64,000 nt of DNA from contig CM046335.1 of assembly GCA_025403435.1 (NCBI GenBank), positions 12,140,587 through 12,204,586 on the forward strand. The letters run 5' to 3'. Position 1 is the first letter of the stretch, and each line of letters begins with the position of its first letter. Positions 12,842-25,609 of this stretch are shown one piece after another. Source of the DNA: Artocarpus heterophyllus. Lineage: Eukaryota; Streptophyta; Magnoliopsida; Rosales; Moraceae. The notes below the pieces were generated by a model that was not told the origin of the DNA, searched no databases, and saw only the letters and a program-made list of their open reading frames with translations. The position numbers and the translations under genes were made by a program.

Positions 12842-14000
12842 ATGAGTTACTACAACCAGCAACAACCTCCCGTCGGCGTTCCTCCGCAGCAAGGTCCGTA
12901 CGTTCTCATGATTTCTGTTAGATCGATCGCATTAGAGTTTCGGTTGAAATTTTTTTCCCTGGTTCTGATTATTTTGAATTTTGGTGAACGAATCAAATAG
13001 GTTATCCGCCGGAGGGATATCCGAAGGACGCTTATCCACCGCCAGGATATCCCCCGCAGGGATATCCTCCGCAAGGCTATCCCCAGCAGGGATATCCGCC
13101 TCCCTACGCCCCTCAGTACGCCCAGCAGCCCCCTCAGCAGCAACAGAGCACTGGATTCTTGGAAGGCTGGTACGCTTTTCTTCTTCTCGACTTCTCTTTC
13201 TCTCTCTTTCGCCGATTCTGTTAAGCTCGGTTCGGTGTCTCAGATCTGAGCGATTCGGACGATCTGGTTCCGAGTTTGGAACGAGTCGACTTTGGTTTGT
13301 TTGCAGCGCACGATAGCTAACGTGCGCCTTTTCTTTTGGCCCTTTTTGATGGTAACCGACTTAACACGTTTTCGAACCGAGTTTGGTACAGGCTTTTGAA
13401 GGAAGCGTTGTAATTGCTGTTCCCAAAATACCCTTTCTAAATCGGTAGATATCAGAGGATATAAGGAGTTTACCAGTGATTTGATTGTCCTTTTAGGAGT
13501 CTTCTGAGTTATGATATATCGATGTTTTTAAGGTTGAAAACGATGAGTTTTTTGAGGTTTATTCTAGGAAGACGGGAAGTTTAATTATTTATTTAATTAT
13601 ATTCAATAATTCTTGTAGTGATCTGATTTTCATGTAAATTTTTGGACTCTTCTGTATCTTATGGGAAAAGGACTAAAATCAGAATTCAGAAATCAAATCA
13701 ATTTGTTTGGCTAAAACTATAATTTTATGAGAATTTGGCTGGCTGAAATTAAAAGTAATCTTAGATCGACATCTTTTTTCTACTTGTATAGTTGTATTCT
13801 TTTAAGAATTTTGTTCTGAAGAGCAGAGGACAAAATCTACGTTAATATGGCAAGTGATTGATGTTTCATTTGGTATAAAATAGTGTTTGTATCTCAAATT
13901 TGGATAATTCTGATTGATCAGAACATTTTGCTGTTTGGTGTTTAATTGCTGCAGTTTGGCCGCTCTGTGTTGTTGCTGTCTGTTGGACGCATGCTTTTGA
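12842..14000 (+). CDS. CYSTM-family cysteine-rich transmembrane-module protein, 3 exons
   Basis: Exons 12,842-12,893, 13,001-13,169 and 13,955-14,000 join in frame across GT-AG introns to an 88-residue protein. The N-terminal half is Pro/Tyr/Gln-rich, with repeats of the form GYPPQGYPP encoded by exon 2. The C-terminal exon encodes the hallmark of the family, a short hydrophobic cysteine cluster (CLAALCCCCLLDACF) at the very end. CYSTM proteins are small tail-anchored membrane peptides reported in stress tolerance and, for some plant members, in reproductive development; the cysteines are thought to be palmitoylated or redox-active. The start is chosen because it opens with the family-typical MSYYNQQ. 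Intron 2 (785 bp) separates the membrane module. The specific role of this member is unknown. Confidence 0.9.
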
Positions 14001-15200
14001 TCGGGCACGTGCATCATTCCTTCTGATATGAAAAAGTCAGACTTAAGTGCAAAAAATTCTATTGGAATTTCTTGTCGAAAACATGCTGTCCCATCTTTTA
14101 CTTGTTTTCGGTTTCAATTCTGTCTAGTTTTATTTTCTTTCCTTTTCTTCCTATTATATTGACTGTTGCAAGAACCTTTGCCTGCACTGAGACCTATATT
14201 TTCTTTTGGAATTCATCTTATTGTCATGTATTTTATCAATATGGTATATCTTGCAATTGGGTGCTTTCGAATTTTCTTTAAGTGTATAAAAAGTTTGTGA
14301 AAGATTCTAATGGGATAGACAGCTATTTTTCATTTGGCTAGCTGAAGCTGTTTTCAGCTTTTGTTTGATAATAATGTGGTTTTGGGTAGGTTGGATTTGT
14401 GTCTTTTTGGGGGTCATATTGTGCTAGCTGGAGAAAGGAATTTATGCTTTGGTGTCATTTGAGTAGTTTGTGGAGGCTGGTAGATCGTTCGAGAGGAATA
14501 TATGGGTGTTTGAGGAGGTAACGTGCAAGAAGGGGAAACGAATTAGAGATAATAACTGTATATTATGGTACTTTTAAATTACAAGGACAGCGGAATTTTG
14601 GCTTAGGTACCTTTGGATTAAAGATGGAGAAGTGCTAGCTGGATTCTTTTTCTCACCCTCCTCTTTTACATTCTCTTCGTTTACTATTTGACATATAGAA
14701 TTTATTGTTTTATTTTGTGGTTATATAATAATTTATAATGTTAATGGATCTCATGTATCAGGCGATGATTAGGGAGAGTGTAAAAGAGAGTGTGAAAGAT
14801 AGTGTTGTTAGCATTTCTTTGAAAATCAAACCGTTCACTTTGTAGGCGGTTAGTTTTCTAATCGAATCTATCGGTTTTGCAATCTGAATAGATTTTTTTG
14901 TTCGGTTCTTGATTTTCAGATTTTTAAACAGTCCTTTCCCTTAGAAACTCCCACCTTATGGCTTTGGTTCACATATTTTATCTTAGGTCATATCACAAGA
15001 TATAAGAAGGGTTGAACCTTGTGAAAAAACAGTTATCAAAACATATTTCTATCCAGCGAAGAAGTTCTCTGCTTTCATAAGAGTGGCTTGTTAAATTTTT
15101 TTTTAATTTCATCGCTCCCCTGACTAAAATTTTTAGCCTCGTTGCCACCTATAAAGTAATTTCTTATATCCTATCATAAAAATCTCGTTTATGTTTTGTT
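14001..15200. other. 3' flank of the CYSTM gene and intergenic sequence
   Basis: T-rich sequence likely includes the 3' UTR of the CYSTM gene, but I cannot fix a poly(A) site. The 69-residue frame at 14,072-14,281 is not convincing. No other feature seen. Confidence 0.45.
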
Positions 15201-15360
15201 TAACAAGAGTGGTTTTAACCACTATTTTAGTTATAAACAGTGTAAAGTTTTTACATATTACAATAAAAAAAAAGTTATTACAGTGTAAATTTTTTACATA
15301 TTACAATAAAAATAGTTCTAACTAATGATTTTTATCATCGTATCAAACAACTTATTAAAT
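15201..15360. mobile_element. MITE-like copy with repeated GTGTAAA...ACATATTACA core
   Basis: Contains CAGTGTAAAGTTTTTACATATTACA-type sequence twice (near 15,238 and 15,279), between GGTTTTAACCACTA and TAGTTCTAACTAATG. It matches the arrangement of the foldback family at 7.95 and 11.0 kb. The borders are approximate. Confidence 0.4.
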
Positions 15361-15479
15361 TTTTACAGTTGATTGGTTTGGAATCAAACGATTTCCTTGC
15401 CTATTCTTTTTCTTTACATGGTGACTTTTGACAAGGCGCAAATTTCAATAAAAGTTAGATTTTTCTTTTTTAAGGAAAA

Positions 15480-15523
15480 TGAAAGTTGATTCTTCGTCGT
15501 TTTTTTTTTTTTTTTTTTTTTTT
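15480..15523. repeat. Poly(T) tract
   Basis: A run of more than 20 T with one flanking interruption near 15,500-15,522. It is a simple homopolymer. Confidence 0.8.
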
Positions 15524-15916
15524 GGTGATGTATCATCAAATAAATGACTTAGATGGTTTGGTAACATAATTCAAACTAAAAGTTAAAAATTAAAATTAGT
15601 TTGAAATTTAAATTTTATGAGAAAAAAAATACGATAAATTTAATTTTTTGAATACTATTAACAAAATTAGTTTAAACCGTAAAAATTTTATAATTTTATG
15701 TTATGAACAAACTCTCACGATCTCACGCACTACTATTGGTGGCCAGTGGTGGTTATTGATCAAAGAAACTTCTAAAATATTCTTCATCTTGATGAATCAA
15801 TACTGGGCATAGTTGGATTAAAAAAAATTGTTTTGGATTTGAATAAGCATCTAGTAGTCTCAATAATTGAATTTTAATTGACTTTTGAGTACAAAATTCA
15901 AGTATTGAGCTCTTTA

Positions 15917-16433
15917 AGGTATGTTTGGTAGAGTATTCAAATCAAGGTTTGAATCATTTTGCTACAATATTTTCTCTCACAAAAATTTAAATCTTCATTC
16001 AAATACTCAAACCAAACGGGCCAAATTTACAAGATTTAAATCCAAATGCTATAGTATAAGATTATTTTTTTCATATTTTTTCTCTTATATACTTGAGATA
16101 AAAAATATTAAAACTTCTTCGTTGGATATCCAATTGAGACAATTATTCTTTCGTTGTATTCATAGTGAATAAAAGAATAAATCAATATCTATATTGCATG
16201 TTTTTTTTACTATCATAAATGTTAATAATTTGTTATATTTATTAGTAAATCAAAAAAATTTTCTACTATTTATCTAAATACATATTTTGATTTTATTCTT
16301 TATTCAGATTGACATTTTAATTTGCACATTCAAACATCAATTCCAATAGCAATTCAAGTCACAAATTTAAAACACACAACTCAAATCAAAATATTCCGAA
16401 TCAATATAATTCGAATCTGTCTACCAAACAAGC
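15917..16433. mobile_element. MITE-like element with GTTTGGTAGA ends and an inner inverted repeat
   Basis: The left end (about 15,920) reads ATGTTTGGTAGAGTATTCAA and the right end (about 16,421-16,431) TCTACCAAACAAGC, so the 10-bp GTTTGGTAGA is inverted at the two ends. A second inverted partner, AATACTCAAACCAAACGGG, lies at about 16,002-16,020, which suggests a shorter 105-bp foldback or a nested insertion. The frame at 15,921-16,172 is inside and is rejected. Confidence 0.4.
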
Positions 16434-16476
16434 AGTGCCATATATGAATAGTTGACCCTACGTGACACCTTATGCA

Positions 16477-18625
16477 TGTTGGGATTGGTGCCCTATAAGC
16501 AATGACATTTTACATATTATTAATAAATAAATAAAATTACATTTATAATTGTTTTGGTTGCTTATATGTATTATGAATACTTTTATAAACATCAAGAAAA
16601 TTCCATGATTATTTATGTGATTATAAATTTAGTATATAAGTGTTATATGCTAAGGGATAAAACTTATAGATAATAATTTAAATTGTCCATAATAATTAAT
16701 TAAAGTTTAAGGTTTTTAATTAAATATTACAAGTACAATCCAATCTTATTTAGAATGAAATAGCATTATCCATGCTATTAATGTAGAGACATTAGATTAG
16801 AGGTACTTTATATAATAAGATTATATAGGACTGGATCAGATAAATTATGAATTTCTAATAATTATCCGTTACAAATAGAGTATTTAAATTTATCACTATA
16901 ATGCTTATATTTATGACAGTCTTAATCTAAGTATTTATTAGACTCATGGTTATAATATTATGTTTCTTGACTTGCATGGTAAGATTTGTCTAAATATATA
17001 TTATAATTTAGCATCTTAGAAATATAATAGAATAAATGGCTGGGAATAATATGATACAGATATGGAATTCATTTCTTCCTTATAAAAGTTAGAAAAATAG
17101 CTTTCTTGAGTGATGATTTGAGGTTTAAACAATAGAACGCTCGTTCATAATAAGATTATGAATTAACTGTTTATTAGAGAATTATTGAAACTCAAGAATA
17201 AAGATGTAAGAAGAGAAGTAAACGAAAATTGAACATAGCTCTTATTATGAACTATTTATGGAGGACTAACTTATATGTAATGATTAAATCAATAGACTAC
17301 TCGTTAATTTTCTTTGAGTAATTTTCACTATAATCTCAAGAGTTCAGTTTCAGTTTTTTAGTGGAGTAATACTGAAACTAATAAACTTGACACATTAGTT
17401 AAAGAGTTTAATTAATTGTCAAATTTGTTGAACTTGAATTATAGGTCCATAGGTCCCATTGACACATTTATAACACTGTATTGGATTTAATGCATAAGAA
17501 TAAATTATACATATTTAATTTGAGATTATTGAATTTTGAATTAATTATTTCACACTTGAGATATTAATGTTACATAAAAAATGTTCTCTATGACACATAA
17601 TATAATGTGATAAATGTTGTCACATTTAACTAAGCATTAGTTAATTGATTGATGTGAGATTAATTAAATATTTTTTAAATTAATTAATTGATAATATTTG
17701 AATAATAAGATAATTTAAAAATACTTTTAATTTTGTGTGACATATATGTAGTGGGACCACATTTTGTCTTTTTTACATGAACACAAAATTAAATTCTTAA
17801 TTAATTTAAAATCTATGCTTAAATAAATATGATTTATTTTTAAATTTAAATATATATATATGTTTTATTTAAATTAATATATATATATATATATGCGGAA
17901 CATTCAAATCACGTTCACGTGATTTGTGAATCGAATTATATATATTAAAGAATTTTATTAGTTATATTATATTCGAATTATATTAGTTATATAATATTAT
18001 ATATATATATACACACGATATATATATTAAAGAATCACATTTACATTATTCGAATTTTTTTGAAAAAAAGGAAACGTGAAATGTAGAGGTGTTTTTAAGC
18101 ATCTCCCCTACATATCTGATAGTGTGGGTATATGATTCACCCAAATTTAGTGGGTGGTTTTTTTAAAAATTTTAAATAATTTAAAATTAAATAAATAAAT
18201 AACTAACTGTTTAGATATATTAAAAAAAGATTGAAATAACAGTTATCTCACAACCTTTTTTTTTTAACATAATATTTTATGGAGTTTTGAGAGAGAAAAA
18301 TTGAGTGTTCTTTCTCTGAAAAAATGTCTACTATCTTATGTGTTGAGTATGTAGCAGATCTATAAAAAGTGTGAGATCATTTATTCTTGTATTTTGACGC
18401 CCACTCGTCGTTCTATTGGTGTAGAGGATTGGGTTGAAAGATCGTAATGTCAAAGAAGAAAGCTATGATACCCTGATAAGTCTTCAAAATGTTTGAAACA
18501 AATTCTTCAAGCTTTCTATTTTAAATTAAAATTATATAGCTATTCTTAATGAACAAAGTTTTTCAAAAAAATTTTGTCTGTCAACAATCCGTTCCTTCTG
18601 TTGCGTTTCATATTTATTTCCAGCA
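16477..18625 (+). mobile_element. Solo-LTR-like retrotransposon insertion, 5-bp TSD ATGCA
   Basis: Begins TGTTGGGATTGGTGCCC and ends TTTATTTCCAGCA. The outermost six bases are near-inverted (TGTTGG / CCAGCA), as LTRs are. Exact ATGCA repeats flank it at 16,472-16,476 and 18,626-18,630. The 2149-bp interior is AT-rich and non-coding, with a TATAAAAAG box at about 18,361 that fits an LTR promoter. No internal domain or second LTR is present, so a solo LTR is the best reading. Family (copia-type by its ends) is inferred. Confidence 0.7.
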
Positions 18626-18630
18626 ATGCA

Positions 18631-20120
18631 GTCTATACTCGATGGGCATATTCTAGAATAATCTGAAACATATGTGCTTGCAATAAGACTATTGAATTTG
18701 TATTTAATTTTCAATGTATAATCTAAATATGTTTGATGATAAAAACTGGTTCCGTCAGTCAACTTTGATGAAGCACAAGGAAGACGACGCAAGACGAGAC
18801 CTGATATTGGGAAAATTCCTTGACATATCAACTTGAGCAAGCATAAGACTTTTTTTAAAATAATTACAATTGATGATATCTTTCGATCTATTGAGAGCAT
18901 GTAACGTGTTGCTCTAAGGCCACCAATATCTTTGCATAGACTTATATCTAGCAGAACTTCTAACTTGCTAAGAACTAAGCCATGCAGACTACAAGCAAAA
19001 ATAATAGCTGAACCACCTCCATTATTACAAATAAAATACTAAAACTTGGCCAAAATGTCAACGCCTTTATTCGACTAAAATACAAAAAAAAAAATAAATA
19101 AAACCAAAAAAACAACCATTGCAAACCTTTAATGAAAGTATAGGAGACCAATCAGGATAGGAAAAACGCTTATAGGAACAAGCAACAAAGCTGACGAGAT
19201 GACTTCGAACAACAGAATGTAAAGCGCACAAGCTGCCACTGTCAACATCCAGAGTCGACACTGACATCTCCAAAAGAAGTCTACCATCGTTTGGAATAAA
19301 AACTTTGAAAGAGTATAAATACCAAAGATTCCATCCTCTCAATGGACTCATATTCGTGTAATGAAGCCACCCTATTAAACATAACCACTGCCATTGAAAA
19401 ACTCACAATGATGCGAGCTTCGTAACCAGTTTTTAGGATCAGAAGTCCAACGATGTGCCCAGAGGCGGTCTTGGAATTCTAGCCGACTCACTCTCTTTTT
19501 TATTTTCTTTTTTTTTTCTCTCTCTCTTTCTCACTCTTTTACTAGGGCCGGCTGCCTAACCTTAATGTGCTAAGTTTTAAGTTTACCATCAAAGGATAGT
19601 AATTTTTTAAGAAAATATTCATGAATTTAGAATTTATTTCATTGCCTAATATTGTGTTTTATTGTATTCTCAATTTAATATCCATCGAAAACATTTTCAA
19701 AAGAAAATAATTTAAAACATTTTCAAAAGAAAATAATTTTTTATACTCTTGATACTCTATTTAAAAAAAAAAAATCTTTAGGTTACTTTAAATGATAAAA
19801 TTAAAAATCAGACGTGAAAGTTTCCTTTCATCCAGCTCAAATAGTTACACTAAATAAAGATAAAAAAAGGAGTTTTTACTTTTGAATTTCATAAAAGCCC
19901 TAAAGATCTACTCCTTACTCAAGTTCCTAAAGAAGATCAAGCACCATGTCATTGATTTTGTCTTCTTTTTCTGTTTATTTTATTATATTTTCTATTTCTT
20001 TATTCAATTGGTAATTATTGCATAAAATAAATGAAATGTAGCTTACACACATGATTATTATTTTGTTTAATGGGGAATGCAAAATTCTTCTCTTGTTGAC
20101 TAATACAAAATGAAAAGTAG
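18631..20120. other. Intergenic, no gene supported
   Basis: A moderately GC-richer segment at 19,040-19,490 has a 94-residue minus-strand frame (19,067-19,351), but the composition is poor, it has no recognisable domain and it ends in a T-run-derived Phe-rich tail. A direct repeat ACATTTTCAAAAGAAAATAA occurs twice near 19,690-19,738. Confidence 0.45.
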
Positions 20121-20840
20121 CATTGGTTCTAAATCATAAGTTGTTGCGGAACAATTTGGTCAGACCCAAATTGCCTAAACGCCCAAAATGTTGCTTTGTT
20201 GCTGTGATTGGAGCCAGTTGGACAGAGCTGAATGATTCGACTACTCCACATGAGAAGTACTTCATACGTGTTAAAAGAAGGCTTCAATGGGTTCAATTGG
20301 TTCGATCCCATATGGAATCGATACGTGATATTTGCATAGCATTTTACTGTTACAGGTTTGCTCTAAGGTTTGTTTCCTAAGTGTTCATTTGATAGAATCG
20401 ATTGGTGTGAACTAGCAGTTATAAGCATGTCCAGCCATGAACTAAGACATGGGGAGAGCATGATTCTTGTAGCTGGTCTCAGGTTGACATGTGTCTCACT
20501 ATTACGGTTATCTCTAGTATTATCATCCCAATTCGTCAGTTGTTTGGAAGCCATGACTTTCCTTTATCCTATATATAAGGAGCCAACGTCTTTAATTGTA
20601 CAAACGAAAAATACAATATACTGAGACTCTGTCAAATTTACTCCTTATTTTGCACCCTTGTAATCTGTATTTTGAATTCATACAATAGTGAAAAACAGTG
20701 GACATAGCTCTTTTAACAGAGTGAACCACTATAAATCTGCGTGTGTGGTATCTTTTATTTCTTCTACGTTATCTTACTTCATATGATTTCAATTTGTCAA
20801 TTATCTTCTGCAATTAATCTGACAAGTTTGTTTTGAAGCT
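20121..20840 (+). mobile_element. Probable copia-like LTR remnant
   Basis: The arrangement fits the promoter-bearing half of a copia LTR: a TATATATAAGGAG box near 20,569, a stretch ending GTGAAAAACAGTGG, then GTGAACCACTATAAATC and a T-rich tail to about 20,800. Overlapping short frames on both strands (20,123-20,624) show no protein domain. I could not match TG...CA ends to a target duplication, so borders are approximate. Confidence 0.35.
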
Positions 20841-21770
20841 AACAGATCCATAAAACGGTGATTTAAGGGCCTAAATTTATTAAATAGAACATATTGTCTT
20901 GGATTAACACTTTTTATATTTGATTGTAGATCCAACGTCTACATAAGTAAAAAAGGAAAGTAAAAATTTTACATATAAAATCACAAACAATGTAAGTCTC
21001 ATACATATTATAGTGTAAATAAAAATATGTTACAATATAAATCTTTTATATGATAAAATATGCGGTTTAAACTTTAAAATTAAAACTCTTCTCTCAAACA
21101 CCTTTATAGTTAAATGCAAGAATTTTCAACAACAAACAAGAAGATATAAGAACAATACTTGCATATTACCTTTTAGTAAGTTTTTTGTTTTTGTTTGCGT
21201 TGAATTTTTTTAAAGTAAAGCACATATCACATCATGTGACATTTTTATTGATGAGGAGCAAAGATTAGCCATTTTGCCAACTCCAATATCTACTAAACGA
21301 TGGAATTTGAATTTATTAAGCTCTTAAGCTTCTATCTAAAAGGTAAACTTATATAAGTCAATATGTTTATAAGTTAATGTTTATTTTTATGTTTAAACAG
21401 CGTAAGATTCGGCTTTCTGTCACCCTTTATACTGACAACATTAACAACAACTAGACTCAATATTATGAAATATTTATGCTCTTTACAAATATTAAAGAAA
21501 ATTAGGAGCAAAAATCCCTGTACTTTTTGGGTTTCTTTTTTTTTTTTTTTGTTTAGGATTATCGCAAACTTTTGATGCCTCTTTTTTTTTTTTTTTTAAT
21601 GCATGCAACGGAAATGCATTTTTTTGCTTTTTTTAATAACAAAATACGTGGCTCCAAGTGCGCACACAAATGACCAAACTCGTCACACATTTAGATAAGT
21701 TCGTTGACGCCAGACGGTCTCCCCAAAACGACACCGTTTCTTTTGAAATTCTAGTCTGTCAATAAACGAC
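20841..21770. other. Intergenic region upstream of the TRB gene
   Basis: AT-rich, with two poly(T) runs at about 21,536-21,551 and 21,582-21,597. A GC-richer stretch from about 21,650 probably marks the promoter of the TRB gene. No coding region seen. Confidence 0.45.
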
Positions 21771-23617
21771 GTTCTTCCTTGTCTGTCACGTTCCAATCCC
21801 ATCTCTCTCTCTCTCTCTCTCTAGAATACCGGAATTCGCTGGTGTCGTTTTGTTCTCTGGACGGAGCAACGACAACCAAACACCAAACAAACAAAACAAA
21901 CCAACGCACGTTTCTCTTGATCCGCCGTGAAGAAGCCCTAGTCGGTGATTCTTCTAAAATTCCTTGTTTCAGACGCGACTAAATTTGGAAAAAACATAAA
22001 ATTTACCAAAAAAAATTATACATACATTTCCCTTTCCTCTTGTTTTTCAATCTGCGTTTTTCTTTTGCCTGAATACGAGGAGAGACTTAAAGAGCTTTTC
22101 AATTTTTTGTTGGTTTCTTGTTTTGAGGAGGCCAAACGCGGAGAAGACAAACAAGGTTCTCAAGATACATTTTCTTTTCTCTTTTTTGTTGCCGAACATG
22201 AAGCAAAATCTCATGGAGTTTAGTTGTGTTTTGTTGTTTATTTATCTTTTTCTTTTTCCTGAAATTTTAGTAGCTTATAGATGTGCATGAATACGTTGTC
22301 TGATATTTTTGTTGTTGATTTTTAATTTGTTTTTTTTGGAGAATTTTAGGTAATTTGAACCATAAATGTATGTAGAAAATTTCATAAACTAGGGAAAATG
22401 GTAAGCAATTAGAATTATGAGAAACAATTTTGTGTAACAATTACATAGAAAACAAAAGTAACCAATACAGAGAAATGAGTTACTTTATTATGGTTTCATA
22501 AGAAAATGACTCAATTTTATGTTTTGATTTTACCAATATATTTGAAGATTTCACCTCTTATTTTTATTTTTATTTTTATTTTCCTGTTAGACTATTGCTG
22601 CCAGGTCAATGGTTTTGGTGAGGATGTAGTCGCTATAGATGAATATGTTGTGTTTCTTAGTAGAGTATGCCAAAAGCCATGAGTTCATAAATGTTTTTCT
22701 TATCCCTCAAATTTGCATTGTAAACTACATGAAGGATGGGTTTTCAATTTAATTCTGTTCTAGGTACTTTTTTTATGTGCCTTTTGACATTGGCTGGTCC
22801 ATAAGTTTGTGTCTAAAATAATAATAATAATAAATAAAAAACTTCGTGAGTTGGTTTGTTCCAGCTAGAAAAATTCCCCCATAACTATTCTTAAAATTGG
22901 TTATGAATTGGGCATCAGCTGTTGAATTTGATACATAATCATTGGGTTTGGAGCTGATAACTAGAACAAAAATTTGTGCAAAAGAAGATTTTGGCTGATT
23001 TTTAAATTGCATTATAATTAAGACATTTATAATTTCACTCATCATTTATTTTGAAGGCATAGTATGTTGGTTTATGGATGGTGTCTTTGGATAACGCTTG
23101 CACGTTAACAAAATTGAATGCTACTGTCTCTTTGCTAGAATAAATAAATAAATAATGTTCACTCGAATTTAGTTCCTTAGCAGTTTAAAAGAGAAATTTT
23201 TTTTTTTTTAATTGCATTCAAATCCATATCTTTTAACGTGTTTTCTCCTAGATTTTTACCTTGTAGCTTAATGATGTTTGCCTTATTGATGGAGCATCAT
23301 TGAAGATTTTCTGTATTAGCTCTTTCTGTTATTGCACCCTTTATCCGTTGACATTTTATGGACATGCATTAGATACTATATGTGCGCTTGTTTTCTGATT
23401 GGTCTGTGTGCATATGCGCGCACGTTTGCATGTGTGTGTGCATACTTTTTTGTCTGCTTGTGCATTTTCCTTATATGATTATTGATGCCTTTTAAGATTT
23501 TCCTTTTCTTCATTAGAACCGTATTTCTCTCTTTCTTTTTTTTTTCTGTGGTTTTGCTATAGGGCTCTGTGTTTTGCAGGTCAGTTTCTCGGACGGAGTT
23601 CCTTTTTGCTACTAATT
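21771..23617 (+). promoter_or_regulatory. Likely 5' leader of the TRB gene with an intron
   Basis: A (CT)n stretch at 21,801-21,823 and a GC-richer block to about 21,975 look like a transcribed plant leader. A good acceptor (polypyrimidine then TTTTGCAG) lies at 23,572-23,579, 38 bp before the ATG, which implies a leader intron of more than 1 kb; I cannot choose its donor. The frames at 21,779-22,223 are in the leader and are probably not genes. Confidence 0.45.
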
Positions 23618-25572
23618 ATGGGGGCTCCTAAGCAAAAATGGACACAAGAAGAAGAATCGGCTCTTAAAGCTGGAGTTGTGAAGCATGGAGCAGGAAAATG
23701 GCGCACCATACTTAAAGATCCAGAATTTAGCAGTGTCCTGTATCTACGCTCTAATGTAGATCTTAAGGTATAGTTCTCTTAATGCTGTTTCCCTTGGAGA
23801 GATTGCTTTAATGGTGACAAAATTGAAGTTTTAGCTTCTTTAAGCCATTCCTGTCATGGATTCCGGTGAACCAGAAAATTTGTGCATACTATATTCCATT
23901 GTCAAGTAACGATTGTTTTTGGCGTTCGTCATGAGTAGGACAAATGGAGAAACATGAGTGTCATGGCAAATGGATGGGGCTCTCGAGATAAGGCTAGGGT
24001 AGCACTTAGAAGGATTCATCAGGTTCCTAAACAAGAGGAAAACATTACTGCTAGTGCTAGTGTTGCCGTGCAAAGTGATGAAGAAACTGTGGAAGCAATG
24101 TCTCTTGAGGGTTCTGCTGATATGCAGCATACACATCAGAATTCGGGTCCAAAAAGAGCTATTGGAAGGTTAGATTCCCGCATTGAGTTTGATATGTCAA
24201 CCTCTTGTTATTGAGATTTTTCATAAGAGTGTTTTCTGTTCATACGTTCATCTTTGGTTTATATTTATGGTATGTGTTAATGCTCTACATTTTCTTTTTA
24301 AGTTTCTGTGAAGCTAACTAAATGAAAGAAATCACGCTATTAATATTTCTAAAGCAGTTTCCGTTCATGTTGCATCCATTCTTGGAAAGTGCTTTATCAT
24401 GCCACTCTAATTGTTATTCATGCTTGTAGGTTGGACAATCTTATCATGGAGGCTATCGCTAGCTTGAAGGAGCCCGGGGGTTCCAATAAGACAACAATTG
24501 CTGCATATATCGAGGTAATCTATTATTTGTTTAATGCAATTGAACTATGCTTTTGTAATTCTCTATGTAGTTTATTCTTTTAGATATTCCAGTATCATGA
24601 GTTTTGGTCTTATAATGACCAATTGAAGCAAACTAAATCACAAGCACAAAAAATTGACAGGCTACATAAGAGGATTGGTGAGAATCAAACATTTCAATGT
24701 GAATTTAATGCCCGATTCCTTTCTTTTAAAAAAAGGAGGAAGAAGAAGGAGAAGAATGAGAAAATGCCGTGCTGGATAATTTTTCTTGTAGTTTGAGGCT
24801 TATGATTCTGACAATGTGTGTATATGGCTCCTTTTTTCACCTTTTTTCTTTTCTCTGTGGAATTAGCTTCTGAGCTTTTCTCTTACAGGAACAATATTGT
24901 GCTCCTACGGACTTTAAAAGGCTATTGTCTGCAAAGTTAAAGTTTTTGACGGCAAATGGCAAACTGATTAAGGTACGAGGAAGATGTGTACATTTTGTGT
25001 GAAGTGGTAGTCTTGTAATGATTGGGCTTTGCTGTTCTTCTGTTTTCTAGACTTTAACTCCAGGGACACAAAATTATATCTGAATTTTTTAATATTTATG
25101 TATTTTGGACACAAAAATTTAATTGAGACAAAATTTAAGCCATAAATTTTGTGAAATTTTATGCTTTTTATTAGTTGAGATGAAATTAGTATATTCTAAT
25201 AAACAGGGAAGAACAGTGCCTGAAATTACAGGGCCTTGGCATGCGCATGAGTTATGGTTACTGTCCAGATGGTGCATTGCTAAAACATGTACTTTATGGA
25301 CTTAGGTATGATTGCGTTTGTCGATGGGTAATATTGTCTCTGGATATCTGTCCGAGGATCAGTTGTCTGTTTAACAAAAGTTTCCATGTATTTGGTGTGA
25401 CAATAGTCGGCTTCACAAAGGGTGAAGTCCTATTAATATGAGAGTGTTTAAGCGTGCACATTTATGCTGAGGGAACATGAATCATTTTAGTTAACTTTAT
25501 GCAAGATTCAACAATTTTGATCCAATATTACCTATGGCTATGTCGATTGTCTGATGATTGGCAACAGATTTT

Positions 25573-25609
<37 letters not shown>

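Noticed and set aside
19067..19351. 94-codon minus-strand frame in a GC-richer patch
   Set aside because: It resembles no family I know, ends in Phe-rich codons from an A run, and has no supporting splice or neighbouring exon.
20123..20624. Four overlapping frames near a TATA box
   Set aside because: Both strands are open over the same bases, and the promoter-like context fits an LTR remnant better than a gene.
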